64,000 bases of DNA from Anaerolineae bacterium (GCA_035529315.1 DATKWZ010000034.1:1-64000); one strand, 5' to 3'; shown: positions 45,505 to 54,968, counted from the first letter of the stretch. Made by a program: numbers and translations. Notes: generated by a model from the letters alone, not told the origin.

Positions 45505-46839
45505 CTATAAGATGGTGCCGACGGTGCTGCTGCCGCACAATTCATCAATTCTGGCCTGAACAATACAATTTTTCAGGTTATCATTACCGCTTACAAGAAC
45601 AGGAACATAATTTGAAGTTGTTCCTTTTAAATGGCCTGTAGATTTTGATCGCGTGCCTTCTATTAAGAGTTCCATCTTTTTCCCGATTAATTTTTTGTAA
45701 AACTCCATCTTCTTGTTATTTCCAAGCTCTCGCATCTTCAGGCACCTGTCCTTGATCACCTGCGCCGGAACCTTGTCAGGATAAGTGTTTGCAGGCGTGC
45801 CCTTGCGGCCGGAAAAAGGAAAAACATGCAGATAGGTAACAGGTAATTCCTCTATTAATGAATATGTATTTTCAAAAGCCTGGTTTGTTTCGCCTGGAAA
45901 TCCTATTAAAACATCAACACCTATTGCAGCATCCGGAATCATTTCATGAATTTTAATTACCATGTCTCTGAAAAAAGACCGCGAATAATGCCTGTGCATT
46001 CTTTTTAAGATAAGATCATCTCCACTTTGCAGAGGAATATGGAAATGATTACAAAATATGTCTGAATCAGCCACTATTTTTATTATATCGTCATTAAGCT
46101 CGTCAGGCTCTATTGAACTTAGGCGCACACGATCAATCGGGCGTGAAAAATTTATTTGCTTTAAAAGGTCGGACAGGGTTGTAGGCAAAACAAGATCAAG
46201 TCCATAGCGGCTCAGATGTATTCCTGAAAGAACTACCTCTCGACACCCGGACCTCTTTAGAAGTTTAATGCTGTCCAATACCATTTCCAGGGGCAGGCTC
46301 CGGCTTTGCCCACGCGCATAAGGGACGATGCAATATGTGCAGAAATTATCGCATCCATCCTGAATCTTTAGAAGCGGCCTTGTTCTGTTGCCGGAAGCGC
46401 CCATTACAGGCATTGGCTGGAACTTATTTTCATGTTTAATATCATGCCGGATGGTTAACGGATAGAATTCAAGGGGTGGCGAATCCTTTTCTTTCCCGTC
46501 AATAATTATTTCAGGAATTCTATGCTTGTCGGCATTACCTATAATATAATGCACACCGTTTATTTTTTTAATTTCATCAGGTTCTACCTGGGCATAACAA
46601 CCTGTAACAACAATGCATGCATTTGGATTGGATCTAATTGCCTTGCGGACGGCCTGTCTTGACTGCATGGATGCTTTTTGGGTTACGGCGCATGTGTTAA
46701 CTATGAACAGATCCGCGTTTTCTCTGCCGCGCGCAGCGGTCCATCCATGCTCTGCCAAAGATTGAGCTATGGCTTCAGATTCGTACTGGTTTACTTTGCA
46801 GCCTAAAGTTGTGTAGTTAAATATCAACCTGCGATCCAT
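45505..46839 (-). CDS. mtaB: tRNA t6A37 methylthiotransferase
   Basis: A radical SAM enzyme converting t6A to ms2t6A at position 37 of ANN-decoding tRNAs. The N-terminal UPF0004 domain has three Cys (TTLGCKVNQYESE, NTCAVT, VTGCYAQ). The radical SAM domain carries GCDNFCTYCIVPYARG (CxxxCxxC, ~150-160), and a C-terminal TRAM domain ends it (~375-440). The 444-residue length fits MtaB rather than MiaB or RimO. It overlaps mnmA by 16 bases. Confidence 0.92.
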   Translation of the reverse strand: MDRRLIFNYTTLGCKVNQYESEAIAQSLAEHGWTAARGRENADLFIVNTCAVTQKASMQSRQAVRKAIRSNPNACIVVTGCYAQVEPDEIKKINGVHYIIGNADKHRIPEIIIDGKEKDSPPLEFYPLTIRHDIKHENKFQPMPVMGASGNRTRPLLKIQDGCDNFCTYCIVPYARGQSRSLPLEMVLDSIKLLKRSGCREVVLSGIHLSRYGLDLVLPTTLSDLLKQINFSRPIDRVRLSSIEPDELNDDIIKIVADSDIFCNHFHIPLQSGDDLILKRMHRHYSRSFFRDMVIKIHEMIPDAAIGVDVLIGFPGETNQAFENTYSLIEELPVTYLHVFPFSGRKGTPANTYPDKVPAQVIKDRCLKMRELGNNKKMEFYKKLIGKKMELLIEGTRSKSTGHLKGTTSNYVPVLVSGNDNLKNCIVQARIDELCGSSTVGTIL

Positions 46840-47855
46840 CCTCCGCCAAGAACTTCATTGTTGTTATAAAATACCGCTCCCTGACCAGGAGTTATCGCGG
46901 ATTGATGGGTTTCAAATCTGACAATTGCCTTGTTGCCTTCGTCCGGAAACAGGGTGGATAAAACAGATTTATGGCGGTACCTTAAACGTGTATAAAGCTT
47001 AACAGGGGATGTCGGCTCTTTGCCTATCCAGTTTATGCCGGTCACCTTGCATTCCAATGCCATTAAACTATCCTTAAATCCAACAACAATCCGGTTTTGT
47101 TTCCTGTCTATTTTAACAACATAATAAGGCTCGGAAGCCGGGAGGTTTATGCCGCGTCTCTGGCCTATGGTAAAGAGGTGCAGCCCTTTGTGTTTTCCTA
47201 TTATGTTGCCGTCAATATCTTCAATAAGACCTGGCTGCGGTGTTAAGCCTTTTTGCAGCGCAATGAATTCCCCATAGGTTTTCTCCTTGATAAAGCATAT
47301 ATCCTGGCTTTCCTGCCTTATAAAATGATCCAGGTCATACTCCCCTGCCAGTTTAATTACTTCCGCCTTTGTCATCATGCCGAGAGGGAAACAGGCATGG
47401 GCAAGCTGTTCCTGTGACATAAAGGCAAGAAAATAAGACTGATCCTTTTTGGGATCAACCCCTTTTAAAAGATGAAATCCGCCGTCTTTATCCTTTGTTA
47501 TTCCGGCATAATGTCCTGTGGCAAGGCAGGACGCGCCAAGCCGGCGGGCAAATTCAAGTACTACCCCAAATTTTATTAACGGATTGCATGCCAGGCATGG
47601 ATTGGGTGTTTGACCGGTCAGATAGGATTGAATAAAATAATCCACAACCTTTTGCTTGAATTCTTTACGGCAGTCTAAAACCTTAATCTTTATATTCAGC
47701 TTATCTGCGATATGAGAAATTATATTTAAAGGTTCTGGTTCATATCCGGTGGTAAAGTGAATTCCAAGGATTTTGCGGCCCTGCTTCTTTAACAGATAGG
47801 CGGCTACGAGAGAATCTATGCCACCGCTTATGGCGATTGCTGTTAATTGCTTCAT
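46824..47855 (-). CDS. mnmA: tRNA-specific 2-thiouridylase, three-Cys type
   Basis: It adds sulfur to U34 of Lys/Glu/Gln tRNAs. PP-loop SGGIDS is at 10-15. The catalytic region reads NPCLACN (Cys87, Cys90) and QDICFI (Cys187). E. coli MnmA has Asp at the position of Cys87. Three Cys here fit [4Fe-4S]-cluster forms. ATG 47855 (343 aa) overlaps the stop of the upstream NIL-ferredoxin gene as ATGA, so the two are translationally coupled; the longer open frame has no ribosome site. mtaB overlaps its end by 16 bases. Confidence 0.92.
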   Translation of the reverse strand: MKQLTAIAISGGIDSLVAAYLLKKQGRKILGIHFTTGYEPEPLNIISHIADKLNIKIKVLDCRKEFKQKVVDYFIQSYLTGQTPNPCLACNPLIKFGVVLEFARRLGASCLATGHYAGITKDKDGGFHLLKGVDPKKDQSYFLAFMSQEQLAHACFPLGMMTKAEVIKLAGEYDLDHFIRQESQDICFIKEKTYGEFIALQKGLTPQPGLIEDIDGNIIGKHKGLHLFTIGQRRGINLPASEPYYVVKIDRKQNRIVVGFKDSLMALECKVTGINWIGKEPTSPVKLYTRLRYRHKSVLSTLFPDEGNKAIVRFETHQSAITPGQGAVFYNNNEVLGGGWIAG

Positions 47856-48280
47856 GTAAAAAATGTGTTGGTAGTCGGGCGAACCTCCATTGCCCCTGTG
47901 AGACATGCGGGTATGCAAAGCTCACATACGCTGCATTTTTGCTGATCAAATATGACCGACATCTCAGGCCGTTGAATGGAAAGAGCGCCGGTCGGGCAAA
48001 CAGCGGTGCATGCTCCGCAGTGGATACATTTTTTATTGTCGCGTTTCATATCCTGAGACGCACTTTTAACATGAACTCCCTGGGACCTGAGATATTTAAC
48101 ACCGTCCTTGAAATTTTTTCTTGATCCAGACAGTTCAAGCACCATAATACCCTCTTTTCTGGGCAATATCGTAGCATTAAGAATGTTAAAGGTAAGGCTA
48201 TAATCTTTCACAAGGTTGCATACTACCGGCTGATGAACCACGGTTTTTGGAAAGCGAAGAATAAGTATTTTGGAATACAC
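47852..48280 (-). CDS. NIL-domain ferredoxin (2 x [4Fe-4S])
   Basis: 142 residues. An N-terminal NIL domain (~1-75, ligand-binding fold also found in MetN) is followed by a bacterial-type ferredoxin: CIHCGACTAVCP (~86-97) and CSVCELCIPAC (~117-127). Related proteins take part in sulfide assimilation to homocysteine in methanogens and other anaerobes. The GTG at 48280 has GGAGG upstream. Its stop overlaps the mnmA start, pointing to a role in sulfur or electron supply for tRNA thiolation (inference). Confidence 0.88.
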   Translation of the reverse strand: MYSKILILRFPKTVVHQPVVCNLVKDYSLTFNILNATILPRKEGIMVLELSGSRKNFKDGVKYLRSQGVHVKSASQDMKRDNKKCIHCGACTAVCPTGALSIQRPEMSVIFDQQKCSVCELCIPACLTGAMEVRPTTNTFFT

Positions 48281-48360
48281 AATAAGCCTCCACAGGTCTT
48301 TATTTTTACTTTGCCGTTAATATCTAATTGATATTCATGGCAATAGCAACCTAATACCCC

Positions 48361-48591
48361 TCACTGATTGCCAAGTTCATTCTGTTTCCCGCAGTCAGGG
48401 CATTGCCAGGTTATTCCATTGCATGACAGGCTCCATGCGTTTTCCTGCATGCAGTCCTGACATATACTGAAACCGCATTTGCATTTCCAGCAAAAAGGCG
48501 GCTTCTTGCCGCAACAGTGGCAGCAGATTTCTTTTGCCTTAAGTCGTTTCTCTCTGTATGATGATTTATTTGCAGAGCCTGTCATGTTCAA
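48361..48591 (-). CDS. Small Cys-rich zinc-binding protein
   Basis: 76 residues with about eleven Cys in CxxC-type pairs (CCHCCG, CWKCKCG, CQDC, CPDCGK), probably two zinc fingers. No family recognised. Its start overlaps the last 26 bases of the CoA-binding gene, so it is probably in the same leftward operon, with the NIL-ferredoxin gene following 80 bases later. Confidence 0.7.
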   Translation of the reverse strand: MNMTGSANKSSYREKRLKAKEICCHCCGKKPPFCWKCKCGFSICQDCMQENAWSLSCNGITWQCPDCGKQNELGNQ

Positions 48592-48988
48592 CCATTATAC
48601 ATCGATTCATGACAACATCAATACCGGCCCTGGCTAAAAGCTCCGCAGCCTCCTGATTCTCAATACCAAGTTGCATCCAGAAAAGCCTGGGCTTAATGCG
48701 AAGCGCCTCGTGGGCATGGGGCATAACCTGAGCAGGATTTCTGAATACATTAATAATATCTATTGATTCGTCTATATCGTCAAGGGATGAATATGCCTTT
48801 TCTTCGAGCATCTTCGTTTGAGCAGGCCGAACAGGAATAATTCTGTACCCATGATCTTTAAGATATAATGCAACAATATTTGAGTCTCTTTCCGGTTTTG
48901 GGCTTAACCCCACAACAGCAATAGTTCGGGCATTTATAAGCATATGCCTGACAATATTGTCATCATTAATTATCCTTCCCGGTTTCAT
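48566..48988 (-). CDS. CoA-binding domain protein (YccU-like)
   Basis: A 140-residue single Rossmann-fold protein of the succinyl-CoA-synthetase-alpha-like CoA_binding_2 family. ARTIAVVGLSPKPERDSN (~15-32) is the nucleotide loop, with VRPAQ, DIINVFRNP and LFWMQLGI following as in the family. ATG 48988 is chosen because homologues begin near here; the frame is open for 47 more codons with unrelated sequence. Function unknown. Confidence 0.82.
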   Translation of the reverse strand: MKPGRIINDDNIVRHMLINARTIAVVGLSPKPERDSNIVALYLKDHGYRIIPVRPAQTKMLEEKAYSSLDDIDESIDIINVFRNPAQVMPHAHEALRIKPRLFWMQLGIENQEAAELLARAGIDVVMNRCIMVEHDRLCK

Positions 48989-49250
48989 TTTAATATTCCC
49001 AGAACCATCTTGACTCAAGCCCCTGCGATCGGTTGCTATCCGGTGATCAACACTATTTTCAAGGCTAAAATAGTATGGCACAGCCGCATACGTCAAGAGA
49101 TTTATAAAATTACATCCGGTTGATATCAAGGGGGCAGGAAGGATATAGTTCCAATACCTTGAAAAGATATCGGTTATAATGTATGGAGTATCAGGATCAT
49201 AGGCTAAAAAGGTGACAGCTTTTTGTCAGCCGGCATAAGGATATTAGATT

Positions 49251-50294
49251 ATGGAACGGATTCACTATTTTATCAGGCGGTTTATTCTTGTGATTCCAAC
49301 ATTTATTGGAATTACGATTTTGTGTTTTGGTCTTATCCAGTTTGTGCCTGGCGGGCCTGTGGAACAGGTTATAATGCAAATGAAAGGTATGGCTCTCGGA
49401 GAATCAGGCAGGGGGGTCGAAGCCGGAGCATCCATTTCCGAAGAGCAGAGAAAAGCCATAGAAGCACATTTCGGCTTTGATAAACCTTTTTATAAGCGAT
49501 ACTGGAAATGGCTCGTGACCGACAGGTTCGGCATGAAAATGGAATCATACAAATTTCCCAACAAAACCGCCTGGCAGCTAATCAGTGAGCGATTTAAGGT
49601 TTCACTTGTCTTTGGGGTAACCGGTTTTGTTTTATCCTATCTTATATGCATCCCGCTCGGCATAATAAAGGCTCTCAAACACAACAGGATGTTTGATCTT
49701 GGATCGAGTGTCATTGTTTTTGTCGGATATGCTGTTCCGGCATTTGCGTTTGGAATGGTTCTGAAGATGTTTTTTTGTGGGACCGTGGATGGTTTATGGG
49801 ATTTTTTCCCTGTATCCGGGTTTTATTCGGACAACTTTGCAGGCATGACATCCTGGGAACAAACAAAGGATATCTTCGGGCATATGTTTCTTCCGGTTCT
49901 GTGTTATGTTATAGGAAACTTTGCTGTTTTAACCCTTTTGATGAAAAATTCTCTTCTTGAGCAGATAAGCAAAGACTATGTAAGAACCGTTCTTGCAAAG
50001 GGTGGAAGTTTTAACAGGGCTATCTGGGGACATGCGTTGCGTAATTCTTTAATACCGATTGCAACCGGATTAGGCTCTATTTTAACCGTTATGTTCGCCG
50101 GATCGGTGATTATCGAACAGGTTTTTGAAATACCAGGGATGGGCAGATTAAGCCTTGAGGCAATAGTGGGTCGTGATTATCCTGTTTTCATGGGCATCCT
50201 TTCACTTACATCTGTTCTTGGCCTTGTTGGAAATATCCTTTCAGACTTTTTATATGTTCTTATAGATCCGCGAATAACATTTCAGAAAAGCTGA
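49251..50294 (+). CDS. yejB: Peptide ABC transporter permease, YejB-like
   Basis: A 347-residue inner-membrane permease of the DppB/OppB group. The N-terminal YFIRRFILVIPTFIGITILCF is typical, as is the long loop (~55-105) of the YejB (microcin C/oligopeptide) subgroup. Six membrane segments are visible. The EAA motif appears as DYVRTVLAKGGSFNRAIWGHALRNSL. Partner permease, two ATPases follow; no binding protein gene is in the window. The start follows GGCATAAGGATATT. Confidence 0.9.
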   Translation: MERIHYFIRRFILVIPTFIGITILCFGLIQFVPGGPVEQVIMQMKGMALGESGRGVEAGASISEEQRKAIEAHFGFDKPFYKRYWKWLVTDRFGMKMESYKFPNKTAWQLISERFKVSLVFGVTGFVLSYLICIPLGIIKALKHNRMFDLGSSVIVFVGYAVPAFAFGMVLKMFFCGTVDGLWDFFPVSGFYSDNFAGMTSWEQTKDIFGHMFLPVLCYVIGNFAVLTLLMKNSLLEQISKDYVRTVLAKGGSFNRAIWGHALRNSLIPIATGLGSILTVMFAGSVIIEQVFEIPGMGRLSLEAIVGRDYPVFMGILSLTSVLGLVGNILSDFLYVLIDPRITFQKS

Positions 50295-50323
50295 TTTAAG
50301 TAAATTAACAATGATTTATTTTT

Positions 50324-50532
50324 ACCACGAAGAGCACGAAGAATACGAAGAAATTATAAAAGCATTAATTCTGATGGTCTCGTAAAAAGTCCATCATATC
50401 CCTTAACCGTCATTCCGGCGAAAGCCGGAATCCAGTCTTTTCAAGTAGTTGCAGATCATCTGGACTCCGGTTTTCACCGGAGTGACGACTTTTTACGAGT
50501 TCATCAGTTTTAATCTTCGTGTTCTTCGTGGT
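50324..50532. repeat. Nested palindromic element between yejB and yejE
   Basis: Outer arms ACCACGAAGAGCACGAAG (50324-50341) and CTTCGTGTTCTTCGTGGT (50515-50532) are inverted with one mismatch. Inside, ATTAA-TT-CTGATG and CTCGTAAAAAGTC (50364-50391) mirror GACTTTTTACGAG, CATCAG-TT-TTAAT (50488-50514). Further in, CGTCATTCCGGC...GGAATCCAG mirrors CTGGACTCCGG...GGAGTGACG. It fills the 343-base gap 50295-50637. A non-autonomous (MITE-like) origin is likely. Half copies lie at 23595 and 44105. Confidence 0.85.
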
Positions 50533-50637
50533 TTAATTTTATTTTTTATAATCCTGACCGTTTCAAAAACCGCACTTTATAGCCGTGCAAAGTATAGAAT
50601 GCTAAATTACAAAATATTTAAAAACCCGATAACGAGA

Positions 50638-52215
50638 ATGAGAATATCGCGTTTTAAGGAGATAAAGCGCGCTTATATCTCATTGGGGATATTGATTATT
50701 CTTTATATGGTCAGTCTTTGTTCCGAACTTATATGCAATGATATCCCTTTGTATGTCAGATTTAATGGAAAATCATATTTTCCGGCTGTTAAGTTTTATC
50801 CTGAAGACCTGTTTGCCGGAAATAATAAAAAAACAAGGCCGGATTACAAAGGTATAAATAACAGCCCTTTATTTAGAAAAGATGTGGGCAATTTTATGAT
50901 CTTTCCCCTGGTTCCATTTAGCCCCTTTGAAAGCATTGATCCAAAATCGATTGCTGTTTCAGACAATGTTACACTTATCTTTACCGCAACGCCCAGGATC
51001 GGGACAGTTAATATTAGAAGGGATTATTCAATTGCCGGATCTGTTTTATTCGGCTTTTTTATCAATATGAAAGACAGGCAGGCAAAAGGGGTTTTTCTGC
51101 CCGAATATTACAGCATCCCGGAAAACATAAGGCAGGGAATTGAAAAGCGATTTGCAAACGAAAATGCGCCGCGATTAATTTCTTCAAAAATAATGGGCAA
51201 TAAAGGGATGGAAGTTGTAATTTCTCTGTCCACATACTTTTCGCGTAAAAGAGCGCCGGAAAGCGTCAGGCTTACATTCAGAGAGGCCGGGGCAAAATGT
51301 CAAAATATAGAAAAAATAGTTTTCAACAAAAGCCTGAAACCTGTTCAAAAGAAAATCAAACAAAACAGCATCAATATATGGGACTCTCTTGCAGCTCAAG
51401 ATAGAAAAACCCTTCTAAGTATGGTGAACCAGCGATTTTTGCATGAGATTGATCCTTTTATTTTAAAGATTAAAAACCGGCTTTACAGTATTAGCTTTGA
51501 AAAAGATGATATCAGCTTTCCATTTGCGCCGGTTAAGGAGCATTTGATGGGGATTGACGGGGCCGGCAGGGATGTTTTAGCCAGAGTCCTTTATGGATTG
51601 AGGACTTCGCTTACTTTCGGCCTGCTGCTTGTTGCATGTTCAATGATCCTTGGGATTATTGCAGGGGCTGTTCAGGGATATTATGGCGGGGCAATTGACA
51701 TGACAGGCCAGCGTCTTATTGAAATCTGGAGCGCACTGCCGTTTCTTTATATTATGATTCTTATGGGGTCGGTCTATGGGCGGAGTTTTTCCTTACTTCT
51801 GTTTTGTTACGGGCTTTTCAACTGGATAGGGATTTCCTATTATATCCGCGCTGAATTTCTCAGCTTGCGCAAAAAAGAATTTGTTGAGGCCGCCAAATGC
51901 ATGGGAGTATCATCATATAAGATAATATTTAAACATATTCTTCCCAATGCCATGGTTCCTGTAATAACTTTTTTCCCTTTTTCTCTTGTCGGAGCAATAG
52001 GAGCGCTTGCTGCCCTTGACTATCTGGGATTCGGGCTTCCCCCGCCCACTCCAAGCTGGGGAGAGCTTCTCTTCCAGTCTCAGCAGTATAGATGGGCATG
52101 GTGGCTTATTCTCTATCCATCTTTGGCATTATTTATCGTAATGCTTCTTGGCGTATTTGTCGGTGATGGAATAAGAAACGCTTATGATCCGAAGAGAAGC
52201 AGCAGGTTTGAATAA
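50638..52215 (+). CDS. yejE: Peptide ABC transporter permease, YejE-like, with large periplasmic insertion
   Basis: The partner permease of YejB. The start RISRFKEIKRAYISLG and SLCSELICNDIPLYVRFNGKSYFP match YejE. The second half (~305-520) holds five membrane segments and the EAA motif (EFVEAAKCMGVSSYKIIFKHILPNA). E. coli YejE has 341 residues; this has 525. The extra ~180 residues lie in the periplasmic loop after the first membrane segment. ATG 50638 is my choice; ATG 50599 is possible, while the open frame before that is repeat DNA. Confidence 0.87.
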   Translation: MRISRFKEIKRAYISLGILIILYMVSLCSELICNDIPLYVRFNGKSYFPAVKFYPEDLFAGNNKKTRPDYKGINNSPLFRKDVGNFMIFPLVPFSPFESIDPKSIAVSDNVTLIFTATPRIGTVNIRRDYSIAGSVLFGFFINMKDRQAKGVFLPEYYSIPENIRQGIEKRFANENAPRLISSKIMGNKGMEVVISLSTYFSRKRAPESVRLTFREAGAKCQNIEKIVFNKSLKPVQKKIKQNSINIWDSLAAQDRKTLLSMVNQRFLHEIDPFILKIKNRLYSISFEKDDISFPFAPVKEHLMGIDGAGRDVLARVLYGLRTSLTFGLLLVACSMILGIIAGAVQGYYGGAIDMTGQRLIEIWSALPFLYIMILMGSVYGRSFSLLLFCYGLFNWIGISYYIRAEFLSLRKKEFVEAAKCMGVSSYKIIFKHILPNAMVPVITFFPFSLVGAIGALAALDYLGFGLPPPTPSWGELLFQSQQYRWAWWLILYPSLALFIVMLLGVFVGDGIRNAYDPKRSSRFE

Positions 52216-52236
52216 TAGGGATTGAGGTATTTAAAA

Positions 52237-53199
52237 TTGCTGGAAGTAAAAAACATAACAGTTACCTTTGAAACAGATGAAGGTATTCTCAAGGCGGTTG
52301 ATGATGTTTCGTTTCATGTCGACAAAAACGAAATCGTCGGATTGGTAGGCGAATCAGGATGCGGAAAATCGGTCACAGCCTTGAGCATACTCCGTCTTAT
52401 TCCCTTGCCTTATGGAAGGATTGAAACAGGCGAAATTTTATTTTACGGCAAAAATCTTCTTGAATTAGATCATAAGGAGATGAGAAAAATACGTGGCAAG
52501 GCAATAGGCATGATATTTCAGGAACCCGGGTCCGCCCTTTCACCCTTGCACACAATCGGCAGTCAGATGGTTGAAACTATTTTACTGCATAAGAATATAA
52601 CCGGGAAAGATGCCTGGAATATTGCCGAAACCTGGCTTGAGAAGGTTCAAATCTCTGATCCAGGAGAAAGGATGTTTGATTATCCTTATCAGCTTTCCGG
52701 AGGCATGCAGCAAAGGGTTATGATTGCTATGGCCTTGATGCTGGAACCGGACCTTATCATAGCGGATGAACCGACAACAGCGCTTGATGTAACAATACAG
52801 GCTCAGGTTTTCGAGCTGGTCAGGGAGATGAGGCGATCTAATGCCTCTATACTGCTTATTACGCACAATATGGGAGTGATATGGGAAATGTGCGACAGGG
52901 TGCTGGTTATGTACGCCTCAAGGATAGTTGAGGAAGGAAACAAGGACGATATTTTTTCAAAGCCCACGCATCCTTATACCATAGCTCTTCTTGAGGCCAT
53001 ACCGAAACTTTCAGCTGATAAAGGTAGATTAAAAGCAATCCCGGGCCAGGTGCCTTCAGCTTTTAATTATCCATCAGGGTGTCATTTTTTTGATCGATGC
53101 CCTGATGCATTTGACAGGTGCAGGGATGAAAAACCAAAACTCATAGATTTTGGCAATGGACACAGGGCAGCATGTTTTCTTGCGAAAAATGAACTGTAA
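52237..53199 (+). CDS. oppD: Peptide ABC transporter ATPase, OppD/DppD type
   Basis: A 320-residue cytoplasmic ATPase. Walker A GESGCGKS (~39-46), signature LSGGMQQRVMIAMAL, Walker B LIIADEPTTALD and the H-loop LLITHNMG are intact. The C-terminal oligopeptide-transporter domain has CHFFDRCPDAFDRC, a four-Cys motif seen in [4Fe-4S]-binding OppD proteins. The start is a TTG at 52237 with GAGG upstream. Confidence 0.9.
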   Translation: MLEVKNITVTFETDEGILKAVDDVSFHVDKNEIVGLVGESGCGKSVTALSILRLIPLPYGRIETGEILFYGKNLLELDHKEMRKIRGKAIGMIFQEPGSALSPLHTIGSQMVETILLHKNITGKDAWNIAETWLEKVQISDPGERMFDYPYQLSGGMQQRVMIAMALMLEPDLIIADEPTTALDVTIQAQVFELVREMRRSNASILLITHNMGVIWEMCDRVLVMYASRIVEEGNKDDIFSKPTHPYTIALLEAIPKLSADKGRLKAIPGQVPSAFNYPSGCHFFDRCPDAFDRCRDEKPKLIDFGNGHRAACFLAKNEL

Positions 53200-54178
53200 A
53201 CAAACAAACAAATCGCCGATACTCGAGGCATACAACCTTCAAACATGGTTTCCGATAAAACGCGGTATTCTGGCAAGAACGGTCGGGTATGTCAGGGCGG
53301 TTGATATAGCCTCGTTGTATATAAACAGAGGTGAAACACTTGGTCTTGTCGGCGAATCCGGATGCGGGAAGACTACTCTGGGAAGAACTTTGATGGGACT
53401 GGAAAAGGTTCGAAGAGGCAAGATCCTTTTTTGCGGCAAAAATCTTCTTGAGCTTAATCGCAGGGAGCTAAGGGAGACAAGAAGAAGCATGCAGATAATT
53501 TTTCAGGATCCTCTGACAGCGCTTAATCCAAGAATGAATATTATTGATATTATTACTGAAGGGCTTGTTGAATTTCGCCTGATACAAGGAACCAGGGAGG
53601 ATCATGCAAAAAGACTTATGAATGAAGTCGGGCTTGATGAAGGGGCCATATATCGTTATCCACATGAATTTTCAGGCGGGCAGCGCCAGCGAATCAATAT
53701 AGCGAGAGCTTTATCTTTAAGGCCTGATTTAATTGTTTGTGACGAACCTGTCAGCGCCCTTGATGTATCGGTGCAGGCGCAGGTTGTAAATCTGCTTATG
53801 GATTTGCGGGACAGATACAATCTGTCTTATCTTTTTATATCGCACGACCTAAGCGTGGTAAGCAACATAGCGCACCGCACCGCTGTTATGTACCTTGGCA
53901 AAATAGTGGAATACGGACCCACCGGCGATATAATTAACAACCCTGTGCATCCTTATACTAAGGCTTTAATTAGTGCGGTACCAAGGCTGGATTTCGAGGA
54001 GATCGAACATAAAAGAAAGCGCATTATTCTGAAAGGAGAAATACCTTCTCCTTCAGATCCTCCTCCCGGATGTATGTTCCATACACGTTGCATGGAGGCT
54101 ATGGATATATGCAGAAAAATAGCGCCGCTGGAGACAAAATCAGGCATGCATGGGGTGTGGTGCCATTTGTATCGTTAA
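53189..54178 (+). CDS. oppF: Peptide ABC transporter ATPase, OppF/DppF type
   Basis: 329 residues from ATG 53189, which overlaps the end of oppD by 11 bases. Walker A GESGCGKT, FSGGQRQRINIARAL, LIVCDEPVSALD and FISHDLSV are intact. The C-terminal CMFHTRCMEAMDIC Cys motif parallels that of OppD. E. coli YejF is one fused protein; here its two halves are separate genes as in Opp/Dpp systems. Confidence 0.9.
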   Translation: MNCKQTNKSPILEAYNLQTWFPIKRGILARTVGYVRAVDIASLYINRGETLGLVGESGCGKTTLGRTLMGLEKVRRGKILFCGKNLLELNRRELRETRRSMQIIFQDPLTALNPRMNIIDIITEGLVEFRLIQGTREDHAKRLMNEVGLDEGAIYRYPHEFSGGQRQRINIARALSLRPDLIVCDEPVSALDVSVQAQVVNLLMDLRDRYNLSYLFISHDLSVVSNIAHRTAVMYLGKIVEYGPTGDIINNPVHPYTKALISAVPRLDFEEIEHKRKRIILKGEIPSPSDPPPGCMFHTRCMEAMDICRKIAPLETKSGMHGVWCHLYR

Positions 54179-54206
54179 GTAGTCGAGTAGTTGAGTGGGT
54201 GGCGGA

Positions 54207-54818
54207 CTATTTGGCGGGAGATATATCAGCTGCCGGAGTTTTAGGGCGATTGGCTATAGATTCTGCGATTTTAGCCATAAGGGATTCGATTTTCTGGTTT
54301 ATAAGTTTGCTCTGGTCGGCATTAAGATCAAGCAAAGCAGCCTTGTTGAGATACTCCAGAGCGGTTTTAAAGCCGTTAATAGTTTCTTTGCTTGCGGCAA
54401 CATCGGCCTTGTACTGTAGAATCATCATATCGATGCTGTTTAAACGTGTATAGGCTTTCTTGCGGAGATCATCGGTAAGCCCAAAGGAAATAGCTTTGTT
54501 CAGATAGAATTTAATTCCATCAAAATCAGGCATTTCAGGTATATCCAGAATGGCGTCGGCTTTGTTGATGTAATAATTAAAGATAAGCGGGAAAACCTCC
54601 TCTTTTGAATAAACATCTTTAATTGATTGAGGAGCTTGTGCTCCGGGCAAAATAATAAACAGCTCCTGGCTCATCGGAGCGAATTTTCCTTTCCAGATTT
54701 CAACGGCTCCGCCTGTGGCCTTAATATAATAATTATTCATGTTTAAAAAACTTGAATAAATAACAAGCGCTGCTGGAATAACAAGGAAGGCTGCAAGATA
54801 TTTTATTAACTTTTGCAT
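54207..54818 (-). CDS. Membrane-anchored protein of unknown function
   Basis: 203 residues with one N-terminal hydrophobic segment (~7-25) and a periplasmic (inferred) remainder. The second half is helical with TPR-like spacing (DFDGIKFYLNKAISFG, FKTALEYLNKAALLDL). No family recognised. It is convergent with oppF, 28 bases away. Its end is Ala/Pro-rich (NRPKTPAADISPAK). Confidence 0.7.
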   Translation of the reverse strand: MQKLIKYLAAFLVIPAALVIYSSFLNMNNYYIKATGGAVEIWKGKFAPMSQELFIILPGAQAPQSIKDVYSKEEVFPLIFNYYINKADAILDIPEMPDFDGIKFYLNKAISFGLTDDLRKKAYTRLNSIDMMILQYKADVAASKETINGFKTALEYLNKAALLDLNADQSKLINQKIESLMAKIAESIANRPKTPAADISPAK

Positions 54819-54968
54819 TGATCAATCAGGCCTTGGTTAAAGATTTCTGCCTGCGGTTGAAATGACAAAAAAAATAGATTTTCATTTAATTGTTATTTAT
54901 AGATGATTAATCTGTTTTTGTAAATATATTTTCTGTAGCAAGAGGCTAATACATTTGGAAATTTTATA

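Noticed and set aside
50449-50598. N-terminal extension of YejE
   Set aside because: The extra frame is encoded by the palindromic repeat element; YejE homology starts after it.
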